Shown here: positions 43,545 through 56,673 of the stretch, piece by piece
Position numbering within the stretch: the stretch's first letter is position 1
How the letters are laid out: each line of letters opens with the position of its first letter
Source of the DNA: Anthopleura xanthogrammica
Taxonomy: Eukaryota > Cnidaria > Anthozoa > Actiniaria > Actiniidae
Reading direction: 5' to 3'
Length of the DNA: 64,000 nucleotides
NCBI GenBank assembly: GCA_964019055.1
Contig: OZ025206.1
Coordinates: 25,664,906-25,728,905 of the forward strand
Translations under genes and position numbers: made by a program
Notes under the pieces: model-generated
Seen by the model: only the letters and a program-made list of their open reading frames with translations
Databases searched by the model: none
What the model was told of the DNA's origin: nothing

Positions 43545-46500
43545 ATGTCTAAGGTTCCCTTATGCCGAATGAGAAATGGCTTACAAATTCGTAGAATCGT
43601 AAATGGAATGTGGCAAGTTTCAGGGGCGCATGGACCTATCGATGAAGGAAGGGCAGTGAACGAAATGTTTTCGTATTTCGACGCAGGTCTTACGACGTTT
43701 GATATGGCCGACATATACGGTCCGGCCGAAGAAATCTTCGGTAGATTTCTACGGGAATTAGAGTCTGAACGTGGGCCTCATGCTAGAGAACAAATACAAG
43801 GTAAGAAAGCACACGAAAATGGAAGAATTTTGTGGAGGGATCCGCTAAATGCCGTGATTATGCTTACATAAGTAAATATTTTGTCCTCGCCCATCTGAGC
43901 GGGAAGAATTTTATTTACATATTTTGGCGGTTTTAGCGACTCTCAGCACATTTAGATGATTATTAATCTGGTTGTTTTGGAAAACTCAAACGTTAAGCTT
44001 ATCTGATGTTTGTTCTTCGAAGAGCTTTTAGATTCTAGTTTTGCTTTGTGTAAGACTGGAGGAATCGAACGTTGGAACCATCCTGCGATTTCTGCACCGA
44101 TTATAAGCTTACTAGTTTCAGTCCAGGGGGCGTTACCAACTAAAGTTCAGAACGCGTTATATTTTGATACAATTGTGTTTCTAAATATGGAAATAAAAAA
44201 TAGTAGTAAGGTGCCGTTTGCTTGATGTGCAGTCAAGAGGTTGTAAAATTCCGTATTTAAATGTTGATGCGTACATCCCTTTTATGGTAGGGGGATCTCT
44301 GGTATATATTTTGCTTCATTAGCATAATCAAACTTGAAGTTACACATTATAAATAGACCCCATGAATCAGAAGGGGATGTCTTGTTTAGTAACTACTCAA
44401 ATTTGAGAGTGTACCATTCTTTATCTTCTTCACCTGCTAGCTATATTCTAGAGAGTTTCCTCTTATACTGTAGCATGTTGATATTCCTAACTTCCTTTGC
44501 AGCAATGTGGTGGTAATCTGTAGCTAGTAGAACACAGGCTAGTACCAACCTTTTGTTATTTTTATGGACCAAAGTTTCATGCATTTTTTTTTTGCCTGCA
44601 TGATTACAAACTGAGAAAATAAAACTGAGTAATTTTAATAATGATGGTTTGGCAGTGGAACTGTACAAGTGCTGTTTGAGAGTAACTGGTGCAAAAGTGA
44701 AATAACTTTTTACTGGGTTGCCTTTGGGAAACCAGTCTAAAACTACCTTCAGTTTTTTTCCTCCATCACAAAATGCAAAAATTGTGCAACACTATTACGT
44801 CATATGGCCATCATTGGATCATTCCTTCTTGGCTCAACAAATTTATTGTGTAGGTGTTCTGTCGAGGTAATTTCACATGTTCTGGTCAATAGACCTTTTT
44901 AGCTTCGTATGCAAATTGCCCATTTCAGACCACATGACATTCCCTTGAGAAATGTTCTTTTGTCAAAATATTAACACATGAAAGAATCAGCTCCCAAGAG
45001 TGGCATCACATGGTCTGAAATGGGCACAACAAACAACTAAGCTGAAAAGGTCTATTCAATGCTTTAGAGAACCCAAAAGGCCTACAGTAAAATAATACTA
45101 TAAATGACGATGAAAAACATAAAACTTTCTTTGCTTTTTTCAATGTTCGAGAACATCTGTAGTATGAATATTTCTTGTTGATTCAAACGAGCAGGGCATT
45201 TTATAAGACGGCAAAGTGTGCTTGAAAACAATCAGCTTTACACTGTCAATTATTTCTTTAATAAAATAATCAGTAACTGACAGAGAACTTTAAAAAATTG
45301 GCAAAGAACAAAATGAATACCAATTTTGAAAACAAATATTGGCTAGTCTCTTTCTGAAATAAATCTTGAGGATTTCATCAGGCATGATAGCACAGACTAA
45401 AGTCTACACAGTGAGGGCAAGATTAGGACCAATTTAACATGCGTAACACAATGCTGTTCTCTCCCAACAAAGCTGCATCTGTATTTCTACTATTAAGGGG
45501 AAGAGATCTATCTAGACACTGGATTACGAGCTAAATAAAATTGTTCTATTATGCAAAATACAGCAGGACCTTTTGGTAAGCCCTTGTTGCTTATCTGAGT
45601 CGTATAATTCAACTCTGAAGCAATTCAGTGAACACCTATTAGGCATCTTGTTTCATTTCAATCTTCCTGTGATCCCAAACTTAGGAAAACTCAGAGTTCC
45701 ATTTTTTCCCCAAGAATCTTCTTTCTTTCAATGCTTGATCTATGTAAATCTTTTTCTTCTTTCTAACTTGTTGTTTGCACTCAAAACAAGTACAGTAGGC
45801 ACAGTAGTGTTCTTGAGCATATACTACCAACTTCATCCAGAAAAAAACAATAGCTTGGTCCAACCTCTCTCAGTTTGAAATCAGGCAGTGGCCTTGGTTC
45901 AGCAGATAAGCACTGCTCAAGGTATCTGTCAAGTGCATTCGCACCTTGTATATAATCTCAAACTTTCAAAGATGCAGCATTAACCTTGGAGCCATTTTAG
46001 AGCACCCCATAAGCTCATCTTCAGAATCACTTCTCAGGCCTTATGATGATCAGTTTGTATTTTTTTTCTTTCGGCCATGGACAAATAATTCTTTAAACAT
46101 CTACATGCCACCAAGTACAGTGCTCAGCATCTCTTTCTCAATTTGCAAATACCGTAGGGTTGTTCTGTCTTTGTCTGGGACCTGGAGGCATAGGTAATGG
46201 ATTGACCACACTGGGCATGTAGCAAGGCCCTTGTCTGATGAATATATTATGTAAAGACTGCATGCCAGTCACATAAGATGCAGGGGGACTGGATGATTTT
46301 AACCAAAAATGATTTTCTGTCATGAGTTACCTAAAGATTTAACATGAGTTTAATGCAATGAAGATGTTGTAATATCGCCCCTCAAAACTACTGTATGACA
46401 CTGGAAATCAGATTTCCAAGAGTTGGGGCTTTTCCCTGTAACCCCAGATTAGCCCCCCCCCCCCTGAAAACTATGCTCTGTGGTCCCTGATTTAATATAT

Positions 46501-49500
46501 CACTACAAACATCAGACTTCAAATACTTTGTTTGCACCAAGATTGTTAGATTATTCATTATAAGCAAACCATTTACTACGTACAGTATTATTTAAACTTG
46601 CTTTTTGCCTCATATCAGCTGATTTAGTATACTATACCATATTTACTCTTATTAAATTTTTCGCACCTCAAATGCAGTGCTTATTCGAGGGTGGCGCTTA
46701 TTTGAGGGCAGCGCTTATTCAAGTAAATAAAGTAATGTAAATTTATCTAGACTAAGTGTTCTTTTTTAACATTGAAGCCATACATAGAAGTGAGCCTATC
46801 GTGACTGAGTATCACTCATCACACTTACGCAGTCCAAGGTTTAAGAATCAACCCCTATTATGACTTTCTGATTGCGAATATACTTGTAATCATTAATGAT
46901 CAACATGAACATCTAAACAATAAAGTAATATATAGATTTAGGCAATGCCTAAAAGCGGAGCTCCCATAAATAGCATATATATTGCTAAAAACATGACAAT
47001 TGTGTGACGCGACATAACGCCGGTTACAGCATTACCACTTCTTTTGATTTTACCAGAACCCAGTAGGAAAAACTAAAAGAAAAACCATTATTTTAAGCCT
47101 TCAAAAGCATTAGAAAACTTTTCAATTCGAAGAAAAATAATTATAGATTGTAGAACATATGAAAACATGTATAGAACAAAGGATTTTATTCAGCAAATCT
47201 TAAGTTATAAGTTTTTTAGGTGGAAAGTAAACTACACTAGAAATTGTCGAAAAATATTATAAGCTTAAGCTTACACTTGAACTTTACATGTAACAAGAGA
47301 CATATTCATTAATGCAAGATGATAATTTTCTTTGTTAGTAAGTTGGTCTTTGAAAAGTTTTTTCAGATTTATTCTTAACTTTATTATCGAGCGAAATATC
47401 TTACAAAAACATAAGCTTATCCATAAAAAAAAACAAGCTCATAATTTTTGCGATTGTGTAATGATAATAGCTGGAAAAGCCTGATAAATAACAAATATTT
47501 GGTGTGATATGTATTCCTTTTTCATATTTCATTCAACATTAAAACATATCTATAAAAATGTCAAAATTTCCATATGATTATGAAATATGGAATCTTGTTT
47601 TGACATCAGAATTTCTCGCATTAGGCTTGCTGGCCCTTAGCCTCTTAGCCTTTTTTCTTGAAATGGGATCAAAAACAAAAATTCAAAGCTTCAAATCGCT
47701 TTTTTGGTTCACAAGTATTGAAGAAAAAGATGATAAAAATCTAAAATGCAGTAAAAAAACGATAAACTATCCAAGTTTTTCTGACAATGTTTGCCGAAGC
47801 AACGTCCTGCTTGTCTGAGAGCAAAAATAAGAAAAAATACTTCTTGATCCATCTTTGACTACATTATTGCGATTTTTTCTGTGCATTTGTGAGTAAGCAA
47901 AGCGTGCGGGAACCCTGTGTATAGTAGTACATGGACGGACGTATGTATGGAGAAATCAAGCCATGAAAAATCAACTCGTTGGATTACCATTTTTTCTAAA
48001 GTATGGTGCTCCGCTCGCACGGGAGCTCCGCTATTATCTGATTGTGAATTTAACTAAATTATATTAACACCACCAATTCATAATGTAGTTGGTTAAAATG
48101 GTGGATATAAGATTAAGCTGCTTCATGCATGTATAGGCTGATTGACACCATACAACTTTTGCTCACAACTGTTGCATACAATCTGCTTATGCTTATAATG
48201 AAGAGAAAGGTAAACTTTATTAGAAATGCCATGACTGTTGTGTATGACAGAAAAAAAATGTACAAAGTTGTAGGTTTGATTTACGCAACACAATTTGTGT
48301 TGTAAGCATGGGGTAAGCAAAAGTTGTACTATGTAAATCAGCCTTAAGAGGTCTGCAAATAGTTGATAACAAATAGTAATTATAGTAAAGTTTTTACCCT
48401 TTTTAACCAGTAGAAATAATGGATGTTTTGCCTGACAAATAAAAAAACATAAAATTTTTACAATGCCATGTCTATTGCATGTGAAAGCCTCAAAAGTATT
48501 AAATAGTAAGTGGTTGGTAATGGATGGTAAGTGGTTGGTAACACTTGGTAAGTACTTGTTACAGCCAGTAAGTGGTCAAAAACAAAAATATGCCTTAGAG
48601 GCGAATCGAATGTGGCAATATATTCAATATTTAGGTATCAAAGAAAGAAGGGAGTGAGGATCGAGAAATGTCAAACAATGTTTTCTCAGTAACTTAATCT
48701 TCTGTTTGTCTTGCATTTCTAATAAGATTTACCTTGACCTTTCATTTCATCATTATAGACACAAAGCTATAATGGTTTTAGAAATATCAACATTATTGAG
48801 AGCCGACTGTATATTATGATTAACAGCCATTCTTATTCTTATCAACTTTAAATTATAAAGTCACCTGCTACCATTATGACACTAAAACAAATTTCTGATT
48901 TGTTGATTCTGTATTTTTTTTTTTATTCTAAACAACTCCAATTTAATTTAGATTATATGCCACCATTCTCATGGAACATTTTTTATTTAAAAAAACTTTA
49001 GTTCTAAGTTCTAAGAAGTATTAATATATATATGTCATCCTATTCGTTGCTGCATTGTGTCCTTAGTTTTTATTCTAAATTAAGGACATTCACAGGCAGT
49101 ACTGGTCACTCTCAGCATGAATTTAGTGCACACATTAATAAACGTTTTTATGGGCAAAATATCAAGAAGAGTAGTTTTTCACTTCTTCAAACTCTTAATG
49201 TTAAAGCTCTTAAACAACAGCAGTGGTCCCCCTTTTTATTTTAATAAATTACAAAGAATTAGATAAGCTGTCAATATGTCAAATTGAAAAAAATAAAATG
49301 GTTAATTCCTAATGAAAGCACATATTTGGATGAAAACTTCAATCTACATTATGGCTAATAGGGTCACCAGATATTGCATGGTCAGGCTGCAAATATAAGC
49401 CAAAAGCTACAAGTTAGTTGTAGGTTTCCATAAATACTTACACATAATATCATTCTATAGGCTATTAAACAGTCAAATAAAGAAACATTTAGCTATCCAT

Positions 49501-50622
49501 TTTGTTTTTACAACAAATTGACTTAAATGCTCAACTTATTATATTAATGGTTTGTGGGCAAGTGATTTTCAATAAGAAAAAGGCTGCACTTTGATATCAT
49601 TTCACTCCTGGCCTCAAAGAGTTTGGTGACCCCAATTTTATATTTGTTCATGTGGAACTTCTATAATGATCTTATTTCACCATGTGAAGTAGGAAGAAAA
49701 AGACATGGAAAAATGCATTTGCCTGCTAACGTCCTTAAGCACAAAATTTCAGTTTTGACAGTCAGGCTCTCTTCTACCCTAGCTTCCCTTTTGACTCCTA
49801 AAAATGGTGTTCTTCCCTCAAATAAATAACACCAAATAATTTTTGTTTGTTTTAGCCTTAACTAAATGGGTTCCTTTGCCTGGTGTAATGACAAGGAGCG
49901 TAGTTGAAGCAGGCATTGAAAAGTCCATGAAGCGAATGGGTGTGGACAAGTTGGATACGGTACAATTTCATTGGTGGGACTACTCTGACAAAAGGTACCT
50001 AGATGCATTAGTACATCTTTCAGAACTTAAAGACATTGGTAAAATAGGAGAATTATCCTTAACAAACTTTGATACTGGTCATTTGGAAGAAATCACAAAA
50101 ATGGGAATTCAAATTTCAAGTAATCAAATTCAGTACTCAGTTATTGATAACAGACCTACTATAAAAATGTCAAAGTTTTGTGAAGAAAATGGGATATCCC
50201 TTCTTACCTATGGAACTGTGGCTGGTGGGCTCCTATCTGAAAAATACTTGAACTGTAAAGAACCCAGAAAAGAGGAGCTGTATACAGCATCTCTTCAAAA
50301 ATACAAACAAATGATTGATGCATGGGGTGGATGGAGTTTGTTCCAGGAACTGCTATCTACCCTTGATAAGATTGCCAAATCTCATGGACCAGACATAAGT
50401 ATAGCCAATGTTGCATCTCGCTACATTCTAGATCAACCTGCTGTTGCAGGCATCATTATAGGATGCCGTCTTGGAGTGACAGGTGCACAGCATATAGAAG
50501 ATAATCTGAAGACTCTAGATTTAAAATTAACATCGGATGACTTTGAAACTTTGAAAAAGGTTTGTAAGAAAGGTCATGATTTGTTCAAAACAACTGGTGA
50601 CTGTGGTGATGAATATAGATAA
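43545..50622 (+). CDS. Aldo/keto reductase, two exons
   Basis: Exons 43545-43800 and 49856-50622 join in phase 1 to give 340 residues, a normal length for the family. The catalytic tetrad is complete: Asp53 and Tyr58 in FDMADIYG, Lys89 in ALTKWVP, and His124 in VQFHWWD. The segment GEL SLTNFD, then [14 protein letters not shown], matches the later barrel strands. [19 protein letters not shown] matches the NADPH-binding end. It most resembles bacterial and plant-type aldo/keto reductases that use NADPH on aldehydes, in the style of pyridoxal or L-glyceraldehyde reductases; the substrate is unknown. No signal peptide, so it is probably cytosolic. The ATG (AGTAAAATGTCT) is the first in frame. 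The single 6055-bp intron is filled with repeats. AATAAA follows 28 bp after the stop. Confidence 0.95.
44888..45056. repeat. TAGACCTnTTTAGCTT-family element, clean copy
   Basis: AATAGACCTTTTTAGCTTCG at the left pairs with AAGCTGAAAAGGTCTATT at the right. GCCCATTTCAGACCACATGA pairs with TCACATGGTCTGAAATGGGC inside. It is the best-preserved member in the window and lies in the reductase intron. Confidence 0.85.
46375..46492 (+). repeat. Dispersed repeat with poly-C tract, copy 3
   Basis: CCCCAGATTAGCC plus a C run and CTATGCTCTGTGGTCCCTGA match the order of 9790-9930. It lacks the AC microsatellite and lies in the reductase intron. Confidence 0.5.
46950..48035. repeat. About 1.1-kb repeat with GCGGAGCTCCC inverted ends
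   Basis: AAAAGCGGAGCTCCC near 46953 and GGGAGCTCCGCTATT near 48021 are inverted. Inside, near the right end, lies GTACATGGACGGACGTA-type sequence. A short frame at 47558-47818 with one hydrophobic stretch has no recognised homology. I read it as a non-autonomous or decayed element in the reductase intron. Confidence 0.45.
48135..48345. repeat. Foldback element, GGCTGAT ends
   Basis: GGCTGATTGACACCATACAA and ACTTTTGCT at the left are complementary to AGCAAAAGTTGTACTATGTA and AATCAGCC at the right. It is about 210 bp, in the reductase intron. Confidence 0.65.
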
Positions 50623-50649
50623 ATTATTCCCCTTTCTACTGCTGTAAGA

Positions 50650-50655
50650 AATAAA
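50650..50655 (+). terminator. Polyadenylation signal of the aldo/keto reductase
   Basis: A canonical AATAAA lies 28 bp after the stop codon and is followed by T-rich sequence. It implies a very short 3' UTR. Confidence 0.6.
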
Positions 50656-51039
50656 ATTTTCAGTATGTATATATATACCATTTATTAATTAAAATATATT
50701 GAGTATGCAAGATATTTTGTATAATCATAGTTCTATCGTTTGAACTATTATAAAGATGTAAGTTATTTGTATATCGCATTTGTAACTATTTGTGTCATGA
50801 GATAACTGTATTATAAGCTAGCTATATATAGCTAGGTCAAACCCATATTTACTATGTATTAAACAAAGGACATTTTTTGACAAAAACTGAAATCCAGAAA
50901 TACATCACTTTTAGAATAAAAAGTGTCAAATAAATTTGTAGACTGAAACACTATTTCCATAGCAACTTGGACTATAGTTTCCAAACTGTTTTTCCTTTTA
51001 CCACTAACTACTAACACAAAACCTATATAACTTGTGAAT

Positions 51040-51190
51040 TTTTTTATGGGAAAATAAACTACATTTTCATGGGTTTCACAGGTTTTTCATGGCTTATTAA
51101 TGCTACTTTCATGGCATTTTAACCCTAAAATAGTATTAATATACCATGAAAATACTTTGAAAATCCTGTGAAATATTGCATATTCATGGC
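51040..51190. repeat. Inverted-repeat element of TTTTCATGG words
   Basis: CATTTTCATGGGTTTCACAGG at the left faces CCTGTGAAATATTGCATATT at the right. TTTCATGG or CCATGAAA recurs five times. It shares its word with the minisatellite 300 bp downstream. Confidence 0.55.
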
Positions 51191-51481
51191 TCACAACCAT
51201 GTTTTACCAGCAACAAACAATTCTAACGACTGAATGAAAATGGTGCTTGAATTCGAAATGATGAATCAGGCAATCAGAGCGAGCCAGAAATCCATATATG
51301 GGCTGACTGGAGTAATCCAAATATGGTTGAAACTCCATACCAGTCCCTGGGCGTGGACTTGGGCTGAAAAATGACACCACAAACAAGTGGTATTTCTAAT
51401 TACAATATAATACACAGGGCACCCATGTAGTAATATGCAATTTCTGATGGACTTCTGTCCATCATCATTGTCTGTATTGTA

Positions 51482-51828
51482 ATATGGCTTGGGTGGTTCA
51501 CAAACTTTTTATGGGCCATAAGAATATGGCTTGGGTGGTTCACAAGTTTTTCATGGGCCATAAGAATATGACTTGGGTGATCACAAGTTTTTCATGGGCC
51601 ATAAAAATGTACCTTGGATGGTTCATGAGTTTTTCATGAGCCAGCAAAGTGTGACTTGGGTGATCACAAGTTTTTCATGGGCCATGAAAATGTGACTTGG
51701 ATGGTTCATGAGTTTTTCATGGGCCATGAAAATGTGCCTTGGATGGTTCATGAGTTTTTCATGAGCCATGAAAATGTGACTTGGGTGATCACAAGTTTTT
51801 CATGGGCCATAAGAATATGACTTGGGTG
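51482..51828 (+). repeat. Minisatellite of about 42 bp, eight copies plus a broken ninth
   Basis: The unit reads roughly ATATGACTTGGGTGATCACA then AGTTTTTCATGGGCCATAAGA. Two alternating variants (GGTGATCACAAG and GGATGGTTCATGAG) suggest two-unit amplification. The ninth copy is split by the element at 51829-51991 and resumes at 51992. Confidence 0.9.
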
Positions 51829-51991
51829 CAGGGCTCAAAATAACTGCCAGTCGCGCCGGTCAAGATGTCTGGTATATGATATTTTATTTTTATTTTTTTT
51901 AAATATGACTGGTCAACATGTCTGTTCAAATCCATATTTGACCGGTCAATTACCAAATTTGACTGTTGACCGGCCATTATTTTGAGCCCTG
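51829..51991. mobile_element. CAGGGCTCAAAATAA-ended element inserted in the minisatellite
   Basis: CAGGGCTCAAAATAA and TTATTTTGAGCCCTG are exact inverted ends. GGGTG flanks both sides (51824-51828 and 51992-51996). Without the element and one GGGTG, the minisatellite unit reads through intact, so both boundaries are firm. Internal GACCGGTCAA-type words repeat. Confidence 0.85.
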
Positions 51992-54900
51992 GGGTGATCA
52001 CAAGCTTAGATTTTTTTTAAACTTCTAATTTCCTTATCTTATAATGTATACTGAATTTGATGCATAAAAGTCACTTAATTTGTTAGGAAACTTTTAGTAC
52101 TTTTAAGTTTGTTTTTGCTGTTATTTATAAAAAGTAAAACATGTAAATTTTGGATCAAAGAGCTGGATTTTGAAATGATATATGATGATATGACAGTGGT
52201 TTTCTTGCCCAACATTTTATGGGGAAAAAGATCCTTGTAATTTTTAACTCATAGATAACACAAAGCATATTTCTGTAATTCAAGTCCTGTAAAGTAAAAA
52301 CTTTTGATCAACTTACCTATTTTATAGCTAAAGTTCAAATCATGGAGTTCTTTTAAAAAATGAAGTTTGTGTAATTTGTTTGATTGATGAAACACTTTAA
52401 GGCCTAAGGGGAATTTCCCCTAACAAATGTAATAATGGTTTATCTTGGCTACTAGACGTTTTTGATATATGTGACAGTTTCCAAAAATAATGAATTCTGA
52501 TCACTCTCTTTGAGTCTGTAATATTTTTTTTTTGATTATTAGTAATTAAATTAAACCAACTCAAATGCTGGCATAAGCATCATTATTTTTTTGGTTAGTT
52601 TATAATCATTTCAAATTGAAAATATTGGCATGATTGATGTGATGAAATCCATTGGCAACTTATCTCAACCTACTTTTTATTTTGATTTATGATTTCTTAA
52701 TAAGTCGTTTATATATTGTAAAGATTTTATAAACATCGAAAAAGAATATATTTCAGGATCAGACACATTCCTGTCACACAGCTGGTTCAAGTTTGAGACA
52801 TGCAAATGCTTGAGCACTTAGAAACAACAAGGGTTTACTTTAGGTAACAAATATTTTAAAAGAAAACTGGAAAAAACATCATACTGTGAAATATAAACTC
52901 TCTTATAGTCTTAAAAAAGAACACTGTACTTTCAATGACAGAAATTGAATATTTTTTAGCAATTAAAATTGTCTCAACGAAATGAGTAAACAATTTTTTT
53001 TCATTCTTCTCTCCATTTTTCATTTTATTTTCAACCTCATGCAAACAGCTGTACCCAAGATGAATTTAAAGGTGTTTTTATAGGTTTTTGAAGCAAGGTT
53101 TCCTAAAGCATCTTTAGTTTCTCAATGCTATAGCCCATAAACACCACTTATATTGCTAGTCTAAACATCCCTTTTATTCAAATTTTCATTGAATTTGAAA
53201 AAAATCTACATAACAAATATTTTTTGACTTTACCTAAATATGGGTGATCTTTGATCATTGATCATGATTGTACCCTCTCTTACAGTAAATAAAAGATATA
53301 TAGACTCCTATATCAATGAATGCGTAAATGGGTACATAAATTTTATCGATAGATATTTGGAATCTTTTCTTATGCTTTAGAAGTACAAAGGCAAATATCG
53401 TTTCAAAGCTACTAATTATACAATATCAAAAACGGTAAAAACTAGTATTGATAAAGTAAAAGAATACCATTTCAGCTAAACATAATTGAGAGGATGTGAA
53501 CTGAATGGAGGTATTGAATTTCTCCTCTTAATTAACTCCTGTTTTATCCGCTTTTCAAATTTCATATGCAATAAATAAAATCTTTACAGAGCAGAAACAA
53601 AAACGAAAACAAAAAAAGGAAAACAAACAAACCCCATAATTAAACTTATGAACGATTGAGAAATTTTGATTTCAGAACTTTGGATTCACCATTTTGATAC
53701 ATATGAACAGTTCAATTAGTGGGTACTGTCTGGTGATACATTTTTTCGTAAAGTATTTTCCAGTATGTTCATTGCGTGGTTGTGACATTTCTCTAAACAC
53801 AGAATGTCATACAGGATAGTAATCCTCAAGTTGTCAGTCATGTGAATCTGTCATGTGAATGAATCCCTGATACTGATTTCGTCGAATTGTTTACCGCTTC
53901 ATGAATACTAAAGCACCTCTCTTTTATCTCATATTTAATGATGATTACCCAAAGCTCTAATCGCCACAGAATAAATTCCTTTCAAAATAAATTACGGTAC
54001 TTGTTGTGCATTATTGCGTGAGAAAAGAAAGATCTTTTACAGGCTGACAATAAACATTAATCGACAAAGCCTTGCTCCAGTCGATTGTAATTCCGCTTGG
54101 CTAACCTTTGGAGTGTACATAAGTTTATCAGACTCATGAACCCGTAACAAATGCATTCAGTCCTGCAGTCTTGGCGTCCTATTGCCGTATTACGAGTCAC
54201 TCTGTTGACGTAGACAAGGACTGTAGGATGAGTCGTCATGCATCGAAGACTTGTAACACAATAACTAGGACAATGACTTGATGCCCCAATAAGTTGTTTT
54301 CATTACACTCGATTAATGCGTGGGAAATAAGCGCCTATTTCATTTCTTTAGGGTGAGAGGTCAAAGAATGCGAGATTCTGGAAAAACAACCAGGGTCCAG
54401 CGACGCGGTTTTACGCTTTACCTCAATAACTATTTCTATACAAATATTTTTTTGTTGTTTTTTGTACTAGCTGAATATCTAATTCACTTGCAGATGGAAA
54501 GTTACTTCCATATAATTGTAATGTGTACCACTCGAGTTAAATATTTATAACATCGTTTGTTGAAAACTTAACCTTTGAAAAAAAATGTTATTTCAAAAAC
54601 ATAAAAAACTCTCTCGGCATAGTTATTGTCCTTACGATTTTTATATATAGCTATGGTATTATGTGTACTTTAAAAGCACTGGTAGTGGTACACTTGAGTC
54701 AGAGTAGTAAAAGGACAGCTTTTTTCTAAGTACGTCTGGCATTAAGAACATTCTTACTACTTTGCATTTGGAATATTCATTAATCTAAACCCTGTTGCCG
54801 CCGAACGGCTGGTTCCTCTTTTGTAATAGACATTTGAATTCATTTAGCAAATATAATATTTCCACGGGTCTAAGTGCCATCCATGGCGTACCTCTGATTC

Positions 54901-56673
54901 TGTCATAACCTAAGAAGACTCTTAAAATGTTTTCCGTTTCTGTTTATTCATTTACGATCGGTTTTTAGGATTACTGGCCTAATAGATCTAGTTATTCCTA
55001 ATCAACATATTCAGAATTTCTTGAGATAAATGGCTTTTGAAAAATGTGTATGATCTTTTAAAATTTAATGACTTTGTCCAGGTGCTCGCCTGCTAAATGA
55101 ACTGCTTTGGGGCCCCTCATACTTTTTGATGAGCGTCTATGAATTATAATGTACAGCATGAACCAAGAGTGAATAGAATTACGCTCGTCGGCCCTGCATT
55201 CAGAAATGAAGTTTACGAATTGCCAATTGTATTGCTATCTAAAAAGCTAACCCCTAGTTGAATTGGTCTCCTAGTTGTATACACAATCACACCACTGACT
55301 TAGTTTCATTGACGCTAAGTAAGTCTGAAATAATATGCAGATCAAATTGCAAGCGCTATTGAATGAATGAGTACTTTCTCTGGTCATCTCGAAAGGTCCT
55401 TGCTTGCTTGCTTGCTTACTCATCGCGAATAAACAAACAAAATATAAATTAACCCTGCAAATTCGATAAACACTTCGCGGTGCCAAATATGTGCCAATAT
55501 TTTCTTTTCTTACTTCGACACTTATTTATTTCTTTTCGATTACCCTCACTTATCTCATAAACATTTTTCGACCTTTAATTAAATGAAAATAAAACTCGAC
55601 TGATATAATCTATCGTGAGTATGAAAACCACAAACTCCTTGGTACAGTAATAGCAAGGAAATAAATACGAGATCTACGAGTAGTATTCATATATAGTAAC
55701 GTAGTAAGTTCTCTAGCTCAGAGATGCCCAAACTGTACTACCAATTCTAGCATGACTCCTCAAAGTAGACCAAAGAGTACATCAATGAATCTCCGATCAA
55801 TAGCAGATATCGATAGCACAGTATACGAAGATATCTTTAAAAAGCAAATAAAAATTCCACAAATAATATTAGAAAGCGTCCTTCTTTAGCCTCGATAGTG
55901 TGCAGCGAACATCTGTTCAGTTCTGAAACAATACAAATGATGGAAAAACAGCTCTCTCTTTTCCAAACTAATAAAACGCTTACAAGAAATAGTTATGCTT
56001 CATTTTCAATTTTAATATATTCTATATACAGTACTCTGTCTCTTTTACATGTGGACGATATATATTTACAACTTTCGATCTGTAGACTTTCTTTTTATGT
56101 TATTTTCTCATGTGTGAATTTGAATGTAATGGATCGAAGTCATGTTCAATGAAGGACTAAATTCTATTTACATGGTATTTCTTAACCATAATATTCATCT
56201 ATTTTAGACAGATGACAATTTGAAACCTATGGGTTCTAGCCCATTTCTTTCTAAACATCTGTAATGAAACAACTCTAGTAGGGACTCCTTTTTACGTTCT
56301 TACTGAACAACCTGATTATTTAAAGTAAGCCTTTCTTATTCTCTGTTTCCGCTACTCATTTATATGCAAACAATCTGCTTTCCATTTGTCTTGTAGACAA
56401 AGCGTGACTTCACGAGCAGTGTAAATTAAAATAAAGTCTAAGTAAGGCAGCAAGATGGATAGATTCGATGCTGCTCAATGTTTTTCGTCGTTACGCGTTG
56501 TTTTGGAATCATATGTAGCGAATATCATATGACGAGTTCACGGCGCCTTCACTAGTAAGCACCTGGGGTGCCCGACTCTGAATTATTTATGGAAATATTC
56601 TAATTCTCCACAATGGCAAGTTTGTGAGATCGATTCTAAATTAAAATATCCTTTCTAGCATAGTTCTCCTTCT

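Larger units (their letters stand above)
50656..56673. other. Intergenic, 6 kb without a recognised gene
   Basis: No frame shows coding character or family resemblance. The stretch contains the word-built repeat at 51040, the minisatellite at 51482 with its inserted element, a CTTG run near 55400, and otherwise AT-rich single-copy-looking DNA. Regulatory sequence for the KLF gene 3' side cannot be excluded. Confidence 0.6.

Noticed and set aside
47558..47818. An 86-codon frame with one hydrophobic stretch, possible membrane protein
   Set aside because: It lies inside a 1.1-kb repeat in an intron, with no homologue recognised and low-complexity A/T-rich sequence.
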